DNA from: an uncultured Acidobacteriota bacterium
Lineage (GTDB): Bacteria > Acidobacteriota > Terriglobia > Bryobacterales > Bryobacteraceae
NCBI GenBank assembly: GCA_902826605.1
Contig: CADEFM010000015.1
Coordinates: 1-64,000, forward strand
Direction of reading: 5' to 3'
Length of the DNA: 64,000 nucleotides
The translations under genes and the position numbers were made by a program. Positions 16,468 through 24,766 of the stretch are shown here, piece by piece. Position 1 is the first letter of the stretch. Each line of letters opens with the position of its first letter. The notes under the pieces are model-generated. The model was not told where the DNA came from. It did no database searches and saw nothing but the letters and a program-made list of their open reading frames with translations.

Positions 16468-17040
16468 TTTCCTGGTCCTCGCAGTGGAGTAGGCAATTCA
16501 CGCTCCAATGAATGGTGAAGGTTATAGGCCTTAGTTTTGACTCCGCAACGCGTTCAACAAAGCGCCCAAAGCTGACCGCTCGCGGTCATGCATGATCGTA
16601 TTTGGACAGGGAATAATTTTCCTGCCGGCCGTGAGTCGGCCGAATACACAGCCGAGGATGGCTTCCGTGCAAAGGTGATCTGGTCACACCGTCCACGGTG
16701 GCACGTGCCATCAGAAGTTTCCTGGGTTGGAGCCGAATCGTAGTATTGTGCGGAGATATCAGCCGCACGCAATTCGCCTAATACCTCTTGTATTACGCAC
16801 GGTTTGCACCAAACGCCAACAGGCAACCCTTCGCTCCAACCCATCGCTCCAAGCCCTGTCCAAGCGCCCATAGGTGCTTTTCTGCGGCGGGTGACCAAAT
16901 ACGGTCGTACAAATATGCGAATTGCGTGTTAGAATCAGTTCAGACCGCCATTCTTGGCTTCCCACAGTTTGCAGGGCACGTAAGAGGTGTTCTCCAGGCC
17001 GCCGGCCTCCCTGATCGACGGGGCAAAGAGGAGAAACATC
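16468..17040. promoter_or_regulatory. Long divergent intergenic region with several inverted repeats
   Basis: About 570 bp with no credible gene separate the small membrane genes from the sigma-54 activator. It contains TGACCG-CTCG-CGGTCA (16573-16588), two CGGCCG copies around 16627-16643, and a perfect palindrome TGGCACGTGCCA (16700-16711). A TAGAAT box lies near 16933 for the rightward gene. The TGGCAC core recalls a sigma-54 -24 element, but the matching -12 GC is absent. Confidence 0.45.
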
Positions 17041-19152
17041 ATGCCCTCCGCGACCTCGCTGCTTTCAACGCACACCTGGCTCACAGAACACGGACCGAAG
17101 GAACTGGAACGCTTATTGAGTGCGATCGTATTCCATCCATCCGCACCCATCCTGCTGACCGACGATGATCGTCGGCACCATGATGCAAGCGTCGGCGCCA
17201 GCAAGGTTCTAGGCCTTCCTCGCGAAAAAGTTATTGGCCGCAGTTTGGATGACTTCGCCGTTCCAGGCATCAAGCCAGTCCTTTCCGAACGCTGGAGGAG
17301 TCTGCTTAAGGAGGGCGAGCAGGCAGGCACGCTCAAGCTTTTGGCTCCCGACGGAACTCCGCGAGATTTCGAATATACGGCCAAGGCGAACGTACTTCCT
17401 GTTCGCCATTTGGTGGTGCTCAAGGAAATAGGTAAAGGCGAAGCCGGCGCAAACGCCTCGCAACAGCCGGTCCCCTCTTGGGTACAAGATTACGCGCTAT
17501 TTCTATTGGATTCCGAAGGAAGCGTGGCCGCCTGGTACGCTGGCGCTGAACGCATCTACGGCTATTCGAGCGATGCGATCATAGGGCGCCCTGCCTCATC
17601 TTTTTATTCCGACGAGGAAGATGAGGCTTGCGATTCACGGGAAAAGTGGAAACGGGCCGCTGCCGAAGGACATGTGGGCGCGGAATGCTGGCATATTCGC
17701 AAGGACGGATCGAGATTCTGGGCCAATGTGATCACCAAGGCTCTGAAGAACGAAACGGGCGCTTTGCAGGGGTTTGCCACGGTGGTGCGCGACTTCACCG
17801 ACCGCCACGAGAGCGACGAAAAGTTACGGCGCACCCGTGAGCGTGTTCGTCCGCTGCCGGCGCAATCCACGATAGCCGGCGTGGTGTCCGGTGAGTTTGA
17901 ACGGATTCCGGAAGCCAACGATGCGTTTCTGGACTTGGTCGGGTACAGCCGCAAGGATCTGCTGGCTGGACGCCTGGTGTGGCCCGATCTCACGCCATCC
18001 GAATATATTCCGTTGGATGAACTGGCGCACGAAGAGGGGTTGCGATTTGGAGCCTGCACGCCTTTTGAGAAAGAACTGCTTCGCAAGGATGGCACTCGCG
18101 TGCCGGTTTTGGTCGCGACAGCCGTACTGGGTCTTTCTCCATTCCGCTGGATCACCTTCGTGCAGGACTTGCGGGAGCGCGACCGGGTAGAGAAGATAGT
18201 CGATGACGTCCGCGACATCAATCAGAACTTCGAGGAGATCGTAGGAAACAGCGCCGCCATGAAGCGGTTGATGGGGCAGGTGGAGGTGGTGGCTCCAACC
18301 GACGCCACCGTATTGGTCCTGGGAGAAACCGGCACTGGAAAAGAATTAGTCGCGCGCGCCATTCACAGAATGAGTCCGCGTAAAAATCTTCCATTCATCA
18401 GCTTGAACTGCGCCGCCATTCCCACCGGACTGCTGGAGAGCGAGTTGTTTGGCTACGAGCGGGGAGCTTTTACCGGGGCCTTGGCGCAAAAGATCGGCCG
18501 CTTTGAAATGGCTCACCGCGGGACCCTGTTTCTGGATGAAGTGGGCGACATTCCCCTGGACCTGCAGCCCAAGTTGCTGCGGGCGTTGCAGGAGAAATCC
18601 TTCGAGCGGTTGGGAGGCACGCGCACCATCCCGATCGACGTCCGGCTGGTGGCCGCTACCAATCGAAATCTCACGCAGATGATGGGCGACAAGCTTTTCC
18701 GCAGCGATCTCTACTACCGGCTGAAGGTATTCCCCATCACGACACCGCCCCTGCGAGATCATCCCGAGGACATTCCGATTCTGGCGCGTCACTTTATCAA
18801 GCTGTACGCCGCGAAAATGGGTCGGACGATCGACAAGATTCCGGCCGACACCATGAATGCGCTGACGAGTTGGACATGGCCTGGAAACGTGAGGGAGCTC
18901 GAAAACTTCATCGAGCGATCCGTGATCCTTTCGCGAGGTCCCAATCTTCGCGCGCCTCTGGCGGAATTACAGGCGGACGCACCGGAGGCTGGCGGGAATT
19001 CCACACTGGAGCATGTGGAACGGGAGCACATTCTGCGCGTTTTTCGCGAGACCGGCGGCGTAGTGAGCGCGGCAGCGAGCCGTCTGGGAATGCCGCGGAC
19101 AACGCTGAACGCCATGATGAAAAAGCTGGGCATCTCACGCACCGACCTTTAA
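17041..19152 (+). CDS. PAS-domain sigma-54-dependent transcriptional activator
   Basis: A 703-residue enhancer-binding protein; the ATG at 17041 is chosen because AAGAGGAG precedes it. The N-terminal 370 residues hold about three PAS-like domains (near 30-130, 145-255 and 270-375), the second with ERIYGYSSDAIIGRP and a FATVVRDFTDRHE end. The AAA+ domain has Walker A GETGTGKE (428-435), the sigma-54 contact loop GAFTGA (475-480) and an LFLDEVGD Walker B. A Fis-type helix-turn-helix closes the protein. It probably senses a small ligand or redox state and may control the surrounding envelope-stress genes. No receiver domain is present. Confidence 0.9.
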   Translation: MPSATSLLSTHTWLTEHGPKELERLLSAIVFHPSAPILLTDDDRRHHDASVGASKVLGLPREKVIGRSLDDFAVPGIKPVLSERWRSLLKEGEQAGTLKLLAPDGTPRDFEYTAKANVLPVRHLVVLKEIGKGEAGANASQQPVPSWVQDYALFLLDSEGSVAAWYAGAERIYGYSSDAIIGRPASSFYSDEEDEACDSREKWKRAAAEGHVGAECWHIRKDGSRFWANVITKALKNETGALQGFATVVRDFTDRHESDEKLRRTRERVRPLPAQSTIAGVVSGEFERIPEANDAFLDLVGYSRKDLLAGRLVWPDLTPSEYIPLDELAHEEGLRFGACTPFEKELLRKDGTRVPVLVATAVLGLSPFRWITFVQDLRERDRVEKIVDDVRDINQNFEEIVGNSAAMKRLMGQVEVVAPTDATVLVLGETGTGKELVARAIHRMSPRKNLPFISLNCAAIPTGLLESELFGYERGAFTGALAQKIGRFEMAHRGTLFLDEVGDIPLDLQPKLLRALQEKSFERLGGTRTIPIDVRLVAATNRNLTQMMGDKLFRSDLYYRLKVFPITTPPLRDHPEDIPILARHFIKLYAAKMGRTIDKIPADTMNALTSWTWPGNVRELENFIERSVILSRGPNLRAPLAELQADAPEAGGNSTLEHVEREHILRVFRETGGVVSAAASRLGMPRTTLNAMMKKLGISRTDL

Positions 19153-19174
19153 GGAGCAGGGCGTGCGCTGTTTC

Positions 19175-19546
19175 TTAGGCGGCCATGAGCACGGGTGTGC
19201 CGGTCTCGCGATCGGCATTATCCGCAGTCTGTTGGCACACGATACAGAACGAAGCCCACGGCGCCGCAGCCAAGCGGTTTGCGTTGATGATCGCTCCACA
19301 GTTCAGACAGATGCCAAACTGGCCCGTGCGAACCCGGTCCAGCGCACTGCGCACTTCGCGTAACTGGTTGGAGGCACGCTCCAAAGTTCCCATTGCATAG
19401 TCGCGAGCAGCGGCGTGCTGAATCCTATCCAGCTCATCGGCGCTGGTCTCAACGGCAAACGCCTCGCGACCTCCGTACCCGTTTCCTAATTCTTCTTGTC
19501 TATTGAGCAGTGCTCTTCGGAATGCGTTCAGTTCTGTCTTTGTCAT
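19175..19546 (-). CDS. TraR/DksA-family zinc-finger protein
   Basis: A 123-residue protein starting at ATG 19546. An N-terminal coiled helix is followed by a four-cysteine zinc finger: C80 and C83 (ICLNCG) with C101 and C104 (FCIVCQ). DksA-type proteins enter the RNA polymerase secondary channel and adjust stress transcription. The coiled-coil tip lacks an obvious DksA DxxDxA motif, so it is a paralogue rather than DksA itself. It follows the BON gene by 29 bp on the same strand. Confidence 0.85.
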   Translation of the reverse strand: MTKTELNAFRRALLNRQEELGNGYGGREAFAVETSADELDRIQHAAARDYAMGTLERASNQLREVRSALDRVRTGQFGICLNCGAIINANRLAAAPWASFCIVCQQTADNADRETGTPVLMAA

Positions 19547-19575
19547 GAACAAACCTTCTCTTTCATCCGCCGCTC

Positions 19576-20121
19576 CTAATTCGATGTGGCCTTTTGCCGT
19601 TTCACCTGGAGCTCATTCACAACCTGTTCAACATTGAGAACGGCGGAGGCGATCTCCGCGGCATGCGCGCGCTTCGACTGTGAGTCCACGTCTCCGCTGA
19701 GAGTGACGACGTGATTTTTGACCGAATATTTTACGCTGTCGTGGAGTTGATTGGTGATGAGAGCCGCATCCAAGTTGTGCTCGATGCCCTTGTCCAGGGC
19801 CGTATTCACGGCTTTCGCTTCGCTCTCGGCGCCGGGCGGAACCACGGCAATCTGGTTCGAGACAACCTGATTTCCCGCCATGGACTTTGCGATGGATTCG
19901 GCTTGTGACTTGTCATAATCCGCCGCCACATGCCCCGCCAAAGTCACGACACCCTTATCGCGATCCTGACTGACCGAAACATCTTTTAAGCCGGCCTGGT
20001 CAAGCGATGCACGAACACCGTCGGAAACATCGGCTGTTTTCGTGGCCGTGGTTGAGCAGCCTGCAAAACTCCCCACGAAGATCAATCCCAGCAGCGGCAA
20101 ATACGATTTGAGCGATTTCAT
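19576..20121 (-). CDS. BON-domain lipoprotein
   Basis: A 181-residue lipoprotein: signal peptide with lipobox FAGC at about 19-22, then two BON domains (about 32-95 and 105-175). Each shows the GVVTLAGHV or HVVTLSGDV strand followed by a helix and a hydrophobic VVSNQI or VVNELQV end. BON domains bind phospholipid and often stabilise the envelope under osmotic stress, as in OsmY. It is upstream of the TraR/DksA-like gene. Confidence 0.88.
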   Translation of the reverse strand: MKSLKSYLPLLGLIFVGSFAGCSTTATKTADVSDGVRASLDQAGLKDVSVSQDRDKGVVTLAGHVAADYDKSQAESIAKSMAGNQVVSNQIAVVPPGAESEAKAVNTALDKGIEHNLDAALITNQLHDSVKYSVKNHVVTLSGDVDSQSKRAHAAEIASAVLNVEQVVNELQVKRQKATSN

Positions 20122-20352
20122 TATGTACTCGTAATAAGCATGAGGAGGGCCGAAACGTGTGAGGCTATGTGCGCCTTCAAATGCCCCTGGGCGCAGCGGC
20201 AGGGCTTAACGAAATGCGGTCAACTGGCGCGCCATGGTCACGAATAGTGGGTGGATGGCCGGCCCGGCGCTCAGGATTTCGTCATGTCCTGCTCATTTCA
20301 GAGCGTTGGACGCCTGATTGCCTTGGCAGTGTGCCTAGAGGAGAAACCAGCG

Positions 20353-20634
20353 ATGAAAAAATTGATGTGCTTCGTAGCAGTGTTTTCGGTTTTGAGTGTC
20401 GGATGCAGCGTCAGTGGCCGCGACGGCGCGCCGGGCGCGACCGGAGCTTCAGGAGCGGAAGGGAAATCCGGCGCCACTGGAAGCGAAGGTGCAGCGGGCG
20501 TTTCGGGCGCTGCAGGAGTGGAAGGCGCTGCCGGCGCAGAGGGCAAGTCCGGCGCTACGGGCGCAACGGGTGCTGAAGGCGCAGCTGGAGCCGAGGGCGC
20601 CACCGGAGCTGCGGGACGTCCGGGAAGCCGCTAA
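20353..20634 (+). CDS. Collagen-like repeat lipoprotein
   Basis: A 93-residue protein; the ATG at 20353 follows AGAGGAG. A lipoprotein signal ends in SVGC (lipid Cys at 18). From residue 25 to the last residue there are 23 uninterrupted Gly-X-Y triplets, mostly GAx with GAP, GKS and GRP, which should form a collagen-like triple helix projecting from a membrane. No globular domain follows. The coding strand is a near-repeat, so the triplet number may vary between strains. Confidence 0.85.
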   Translation: MKKLMCFVAVFSVLSVGCSVSGRDGAPGATGASGAEGKSGATGSEGAAGVSGAAGVEGAAGAEGKSGATGATGAEGAAGAEGATGAAGRPGSR

Positions 20635-20688
20635 TTCCCGGCGCCCTTTCAGATCGACGGACCAACCAGCACGCAAAGGACGACTCGA

Positions 20689-20844
20689 ATGTTGATTCTC
20701 ATTATTTTATTGCTATTGATTTTGGGTGGTGGAGGTGGATTTTACGGCCACAGCCGTTGGGGAGCTGGCGGTGGCGCGGGTGTCGGAATCGGGACGGTGT
20801 TGGTCGTATTTCTCGTGGTGTACATGATGGGAGGGCTCCGCTGA
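20689..20844 (+). CDS. DUF3309-like small Gly-rich membrane peptide
   Basis: A 51-residue protein (ATG 20689, TGA 20842-20844) with an AAAGGA site upstream. Two hydrophobic segments (2-12 and 33-47) flank a Gly-rich middle with YGHSRWG, a pattern I associate with DUF3309. Function unknown. It lies 54 bp downstream of the collagen-like gene on the same strand and may be cotranscribed. Confidence 0.75.
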   Translation: MLILIILLLLILGGGGGFYGHSRWGAGGGAGVGIGTVLVVFLVVYMMGGLR

Positions 20845-20905
20845 CCGGAACTCCCGCTATGTCAACCCACAGAGCGGGGATGGGGACATCTCGAGTTTAG
20901 GCTAG

Positions 20906-21130
20906 CGATTCATCTCACATGCTCCAGGGCCTGCGCCGGATTTCGCCGAACTCAACCGCATGATCGCGCGGTTCGGGCCGATGGAATTGAAGGTGGACAC
21001 CTCCGGTTTAGCGACCGGACTAGAAGCAGGCGCTCCTAGAGATCCGGCGTCATCCGCCCTCTGTTGCAAAGAGCGTTGGACCGGCAGAAAGACATCCCGA
21101 CCGAACATCGAGCCTATTCAGCAGCCTTGA
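20906..21130 (+). pseudogene. Possible decayed fragment of a zinc hydrolase/DPP3-like N-terminal region
   Basis: An open frame without a credible start contains PAPDFAELNRMIARFGP and ELKVDTSGL, then LEAGAPRDP. As I recall them, secreted DPP3-like zinc hydrolases of this phylum begin with a similar run, in which a SGL turn is followed by an LIEAA helix. Here about ten residues seem to be missing between SGL and LEA and the rest is unlike any family. The frame runs into the 3' end of cutA. It may be a relic; the match is from memory and weak. Confidence 0.25.
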
Positions 21131-21440
21131 GTTCGTCGTCCAGCCAGGCGAGATATGCCGCCGCGCCGTCGTCGATGGAGATCGTAATCAGTTCGGGAAT
21201 TTCGTAGCTGTGCAATTTCTCAAGCGCGGCGCGAAGATCTGGGACCAGCTCGCGGCGTGACTTGACGATCAAGAGCCACTCCTCCGCGCTTTCGATCTTG
21301 CCCTTCCAGCGATATACGCTGGTGGCGCGGGAAATGATGTTGACGCATGCGGCCAAACGTTCCTCTACCAAGTGGCGGGCAATGCGTGTGGCCTGCTGCT
21401 CCGAATCGCAGGTTGTGAGCACGACGATTTTGTCGGTCAT
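21114..21440 (-). CDS. cutA: Divalent-cation tolerance protein CutA
   Basis: A 108-residue CutA1 protein, a trimeric cytoplasmic protein linked to copper and other divalent-cation tolerance. Family motifs: LTTCDSEQQATRIARHLVEERLAAC (first part LTTCDSEQQA), the YRWKGKIE strand turn and HSYEIPEL near the C terminus. The ATG overlaps the stop of the TPR gene by 4 bp. Confidence 0.93.
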   Translation of the reverse strand: MTDKIVVLTTCDSEQQATRIARHLVEERLAACVNIISRATSVYRWKGKIESAEEWLLIVKSRRELVPDLRAALEKLHSYEIPELITISIDDGAAAYLAWLDDELKAAE

Positions 21441-21865
21441 TTCTTCGCGGAGCCGGGAAGCTTGGCGATTCGTTTCTTGATCTCCGCGGCATTCTTCGCT
21501 TCAGGGTCGATTTCCAGGTATTTTGCGTACGCCACACGAGCGCCGGCAAAGTCGCGCAGCTTTTCCGATGCGGCGGCCAGCTTCAGCAAGGCCTCGCCGG
21601 ACGTGGGATCCCATTTCGTGGCTTCCACATACCGGCGGAAAGCCGCCCGGTAATTGCCCTTCTTATAGTAAAAGTTCCCTGCCGTCATATTCCGCCCGGC
21701 CTCGAGCGGGTTGAATGAGTATTCCTGCGGCTTGCGATCAGGATCCTCTTCCGGAGGTTCCTGCTCCATGGTTTCAGCCGGCGGCGGGGTGGTTGGCGGT
21801 TGTGCGGGGAGTGTGAGCCGGAACAGCAGCAAACAAGCAACACTCAGCCAGACGGCGCGTGACAC
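21437..21865 (-). CDS. Secreted TPR protein
   Basis: A 142-residue protein from GTG 21865 with a signal peptide (LSVACLLLFRLTLPAQ). An acidic, Pro-rich linker precedes two tetratricopeptide-like repeats (about 62-130: AGNFYYKKGNYRAAFRRY and KLRDFAGARVAYAKYLEIDP). It probably acts as a small extracytoplasmic scaffold. It is translationally coupled to cutA and lies 19 bp from the divergent uvrC. Confidence 0.75.
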   Translation of the reverse strand: MSRAVWLSVACLLLFRLTLPAQPPTTPPPAETMEQEPPEEDPDRKPQEYSFNPLEAGRNMTAGNFYYKKGNYRAAFRRYVEATKWDPTSGEALLKLAAASEKLRDFAGARVAYAKYLEIDPEAKNAAEIKKRIAKLPGSAKK

Positions 21866-21884
21866 AATTTAAGTGTAGAACCAA

Positions 21885-23711
21885 ATGCCGGAATTTCGCA
21901 TACAGGATCTGCGCGACAGGGCGGCTGAGCTTCCGCTGTTGCCGGGGGTGTACCTCTACAGAGATGCCCACGGGACCATCATTTATGTCGGAAAAGCGAA
22001 GAATCTGCGAAACCGTGTCCGCAGTTATTTCCTAGACGAACGTTTGGCGGACATGAAGACCGGGACGCTGATCGGCGAGGCGCGGCAGATCGATTACATC
22101 CACGTCGATAACGAAAAGGAAGCGCTGGCGCTTGAAAACAATTTGATCAAGCAATGGAAGCCGCGCTTCAATATCCTGCTGCGTGATGACAAGACCTACC
22201 CCTACATCAAGCTGACCTCAGAGAAGTATCCGCGCGTTTACGTGACACGCCGCCTGAAGAAAGACGGATCGACATACTATGGCCCGTATTTTCCGGGAAA
22301 TCTGGCTCACCGGCTGGTTCACTTTATCCATCGTCATTTCAAGGTGCCGTCCTGTAAAATCGATATGACTCGCAGGCACACGCATCCGTGCCTGGAGTTT
22401 CACATCCACCGCTGCCTGGGGCCATGCGTACAGGGTCTGACCACGGATGACCGCTATGCGGAAGCCGTCCGCTCCGTACGATTGTTCCTTGAAGGCCGCC
22501 ATAAGGATCTGGCGCAGGAACTACAAGGGAAAATTGAAGCGGCTAGCGCCGATATGCGCTATGAAGAAGCCTCCGCGTTGCATGATCTGATGCACACCGT
22601 GGAGGAAATGGGCGAAAAGCAAAAGATGGCGTCGGCCGAAGGTGCGGACACGGACATCTTCGCTTACTACGCGGAGCCGCCTCTGATCGCAGTGAACTTG
22701 TTCCACTTGCGGCACGGCCACATCGTCGATCGGCGTGAGTTTTTCTGGGAAGACCAGCGTCAGTTTGACGCTTCGGAGTTCTTTTCAGCGCTACTAATGC
22801 AGGTTTATCTAGACGACCCGTATGTCCCCGCGCTCATCCATGTGCCGGTGGATTTCGAAGACTGCAAAGTGCTGGCCGAGCTCTTGTCAGAAAAGCGCGG
22901 CCGTAGAGTGGAAATCCATACTCCGCAACGCGGCCAGAAGAAGGCCATGATTGAGCTGGTGGAATCTAATGCCAAGCATAGCTTCGAGCAGAGGTTCCGT
23001 GTTTTGAAACCCTCTTCGAAAGCGATTGAAGCCGCATTGCAGGACGCCTTGGGACTTGAAACGGCGCCAACGCGGATTGAGTGCTTCGACATCTCGCACA
23101 TTCAAGGAACCGACAAGGTGGCGAGCATGGTGGTGTGGGAGAACGGCCGCATGAAGAAAGCCGATTACCGCAAGTTCATTATCAAGACCGTGGAAGGGAA
23201 CGACGATTTTGCTTCCATGCGCGAAGTGATTACGCGGCGCTACGGCCGGCTGAAGGAAGAAGGCCTACCCAGGCCAGGCTTGGTGTTGGTGGATGGCGGT
23301 CTGGGACAACTCCATGCCGCGGCGGGAGCGCTCGAAGAGCTTGGCATCACCGACCAACCGCTGGCCTCCATCGCGAAGCGCGAAGAGTGGATTTACGTCT
23401 ACGGGCAGGAAGAGGAGCCCGTAATCTTAGACAAGTTTTCCCCCGTTCTGCACCTGATTCAACAGGTCCGCGATGAGGCGCACCGCTTTGCCGTCACATT
23501 TCATCGTACGAGGCGTAACGCCAGCCGTCTGCGTGGCGAGTTGATTCAGATTGAGGGAGTAGGCGAAAAGACAGCGGGCAAGCTGTTGCGGCACTTTGGT
23601 AGCGTGGAACGCGTGCGGCAAGCGGAGGATCGGGAACTTGAAAGCGTAGTCGGCAAGGCGGCCGCCGAAAAAATCCGCGCGGGATTAACACCTGAAGTTG
23701 AGCGGCGATAA
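21885..23711 (+). CDS. uvrC: Excinuclease ABC subunit C
   Basis: A 608-residue nucleotide-excision repair nuclease. Domains in order: GIY-YIG nuclease (LPGVYLYRDAHG and IIYVGKAKNLRNRVRSYF, residues 18-50), Cys-rich KGPCVQG-like segment (CLGPCVQG), UVR segment around 205-240, RNase H-like endonuclease with FDISHIQG and VLVDGGLGQL, and a helix-hairpin-helix pair at the C terminus (IEGVGEKTAGKLL). Full length for the family. Confidence 0.96.
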   Translation: MPEFRIQDLRDRAAELPLLPGVYLYRDAHGTIIYVGKAKNLRNRVRSYFLDERLADMKTGTLIGEARQIDYIHVDNEKEALALENNLIKQWKPRFNILLRDDKTYPYIKLTSEKYPRVYVTRRLKKDGSTYYGPYFPGNLAHRLVHFIHRHFKVPSCKIDMTRRHTHPCLEFHIHRCLGPCVQGLTTDDRYAEAVRSVRLFLEGRHKDLAQELQGKIEAASADMRYEEASALHDLMHTVEEMGEKQKMASAEGADTDIFAYYAEPPLIAVNLFHLRHGHIVDRREFFWEDQRQFDASEFFSALLMQVYLDDPYVPALIHVPVDFEDCKVLAELLSEKRGRRVEIHTPQRGQKKAMIELVESNAKHSFEQRFRVLKPSSKAIEAALQDALGLETAPTRIECFDISHIQGTDKVASMVVWENGRMKKADYRKFIIKTVEGNDDFASMREVITRRYGRLKEEGLPRPGLVLVDGGLGQLHAAAGALEELGITDQPLASIAKREEWIYVYGQEEEPVILDKFSPVLHLIQQVRDEAHRFAVTFHRTRRNASRLRGELIQIEGVGEKTAGKLLRHFGSVERVRQAEDRELESVVGKAAAEKIRAGLTPEVERR

Positions 23712-23734
23712 ATGAAACGCTCGGGCCGCTATCA

Positions 23735-24766
23735 TTGAAGTTGAGGCAGAAAAAGCCAGGCAATCCGTGGCCGCGAGTGCTGCTCGCGATCATCAACATT
23801 ATTTCCATCGCCAGTCTGGTCAAGACGCTGCGCGAGGCTCGCCTAAGCGAGCTGCTGGAAGACCTTCGCACACTCGACTGGTGGTGGATGACCCTTGCCA
23901 TTATTTCAGCAGTCACGATTTTTCTGTGGCAAGCGGTCCGCTGGAGGCTGGTGCTGCGTCCTGTGACCGCTGTGGGTTTTTGGGAGACGGCGCGTGCGCT
24001 TTACGTCGGCATGTTCGCTAACGAAGTTCTGCCGCTACGCGCGGGCGAGGTGATCCGCTGCTATCTGCTCGCGCGTCGTCCGGATCTGCCACTTTCTGTG
24101 GCGCTCACCAGCCTGCTGATTGAGCGGGTTTTCGATGGCATCTGGCTGGTGGCCGCTCTTCTTGTAGTGCTGCCCTTCGTTTCGGTGCCGCCGAATTTAC
24201 GCTATGTCGTGGATGGGGCTTATGTGCTCGCATTGGTGATTCTCGCGCTCGCATTGGTGTTAGGCGTTGTGATGTTCGGGGCTGGGCGCGAAGCCGCCAC
24301 GGGCGGCAGCAGCGCACCCCCTGGAAAATGGCGCAGGCATATCCATGTGTTGATTGAAGATCTTGGCAGGATTGGCCACTCCCGTTACCTGGTGCAAGCC
24401 TTCGCGGCAAGCTTGCCGCATCTGCTGTTGCAAATGTTGCCCCTTTACATGACCCTGCGGGCATACCGCATTGATTTCCCGCTCTTTTCCGTGCTGGTTC
24501 TCTCATTGATGCTGCGTCTAGGCAGCGCAATTCCTCAAGCACCCGCGAATCCAGCTCTGCCGTTATTCCTGGCGGCGGTATTACAGAACTTGTTTTCATT
24601 CGAGGCAGGCGAGGCTGCGCGCGTCGGACTGGTGCTGTGGGCCGTGGTGACACTGCCTCTTATTGTTTCGGGATTGGTTTCTTTGGCCGTGACGGATGTG
24701 AAGCTGGGCGAGTTGCGGAAGGCTGCGCGCAATGCGCGAGAAACCGAACCTGCAGGTTCAGATTAA
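23735..24766 (+). CDS. Flippase-like membrane protein (UPF0104/AglD/MprF N-domain type)
   Basis: A 343-residue integral membrane protein starting with TTG, with seven or eight predicted membrane segments. RAGEVIRCYLLARR and SLLIERVFDGIWL are the hallmarks of the lysylphosphatidylglycerol synthase transmembrane/UPF0104 family, which moves or modifies lipid-linked molecules. A later PQAPANPALPLFLAAV segment fits the conserved PGg/Pro helix. It starts 23 bp after uvrC and ends overlapping the convergent glycosyltransferase by 9 bp. Substrate unknown. Confidence 0.8.
   Translation: MKLRQKKPGNPWPRVLLAIINIISIASLVKTLREARLSELLEDLRTLDWWWMTLAIISAVTIFLWQAVRWRLVLRPVTAVGFWETARALYVGMFANEVLPLRAGEVIRCYLLARRPDLPLSVALTSLLIERVFDGIWLVAALLVVLPFVSVPPNLRYVVDGAYVLALVILALALVLGVVMFGAGREAATGGSSAPPGKWRRHIHVLIEDLGRIGHSRYLVQAFAASLPHLLLQMLPLYMTLRAYRIDFPLFSVLVLSLMLRLGSAIPQAPANPALPLFLAAVLQNLFSFEAGEAARVGLVLWAVVTLPLIVSGLVSLAVTDVKLGELRKAARNARETEPAGSD

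Noticed and set aside
16700..16715. Sigma-54 promoter at the TGGCACGTGCCA palindrome
   Set aside because: The -24-like TGGCAC is present but the GC dinucleotide at the -12 position is missing on both strands.
16554..16898. Open frames on the minus strand in the 16.5-17.0 kb gene-free region
   Set aside because: No ribosome site, irregular composition, and the region is rich in inverted repeats typical of regulatory DNA.
20298..20603. Minus-strand Ala/Pro-rich frame opposite the collagen-like gene
   Set aside because: Repetitive Gly-X-Y coding DNA opens all frames; only the plus strand has a ribosome site and lipobox.
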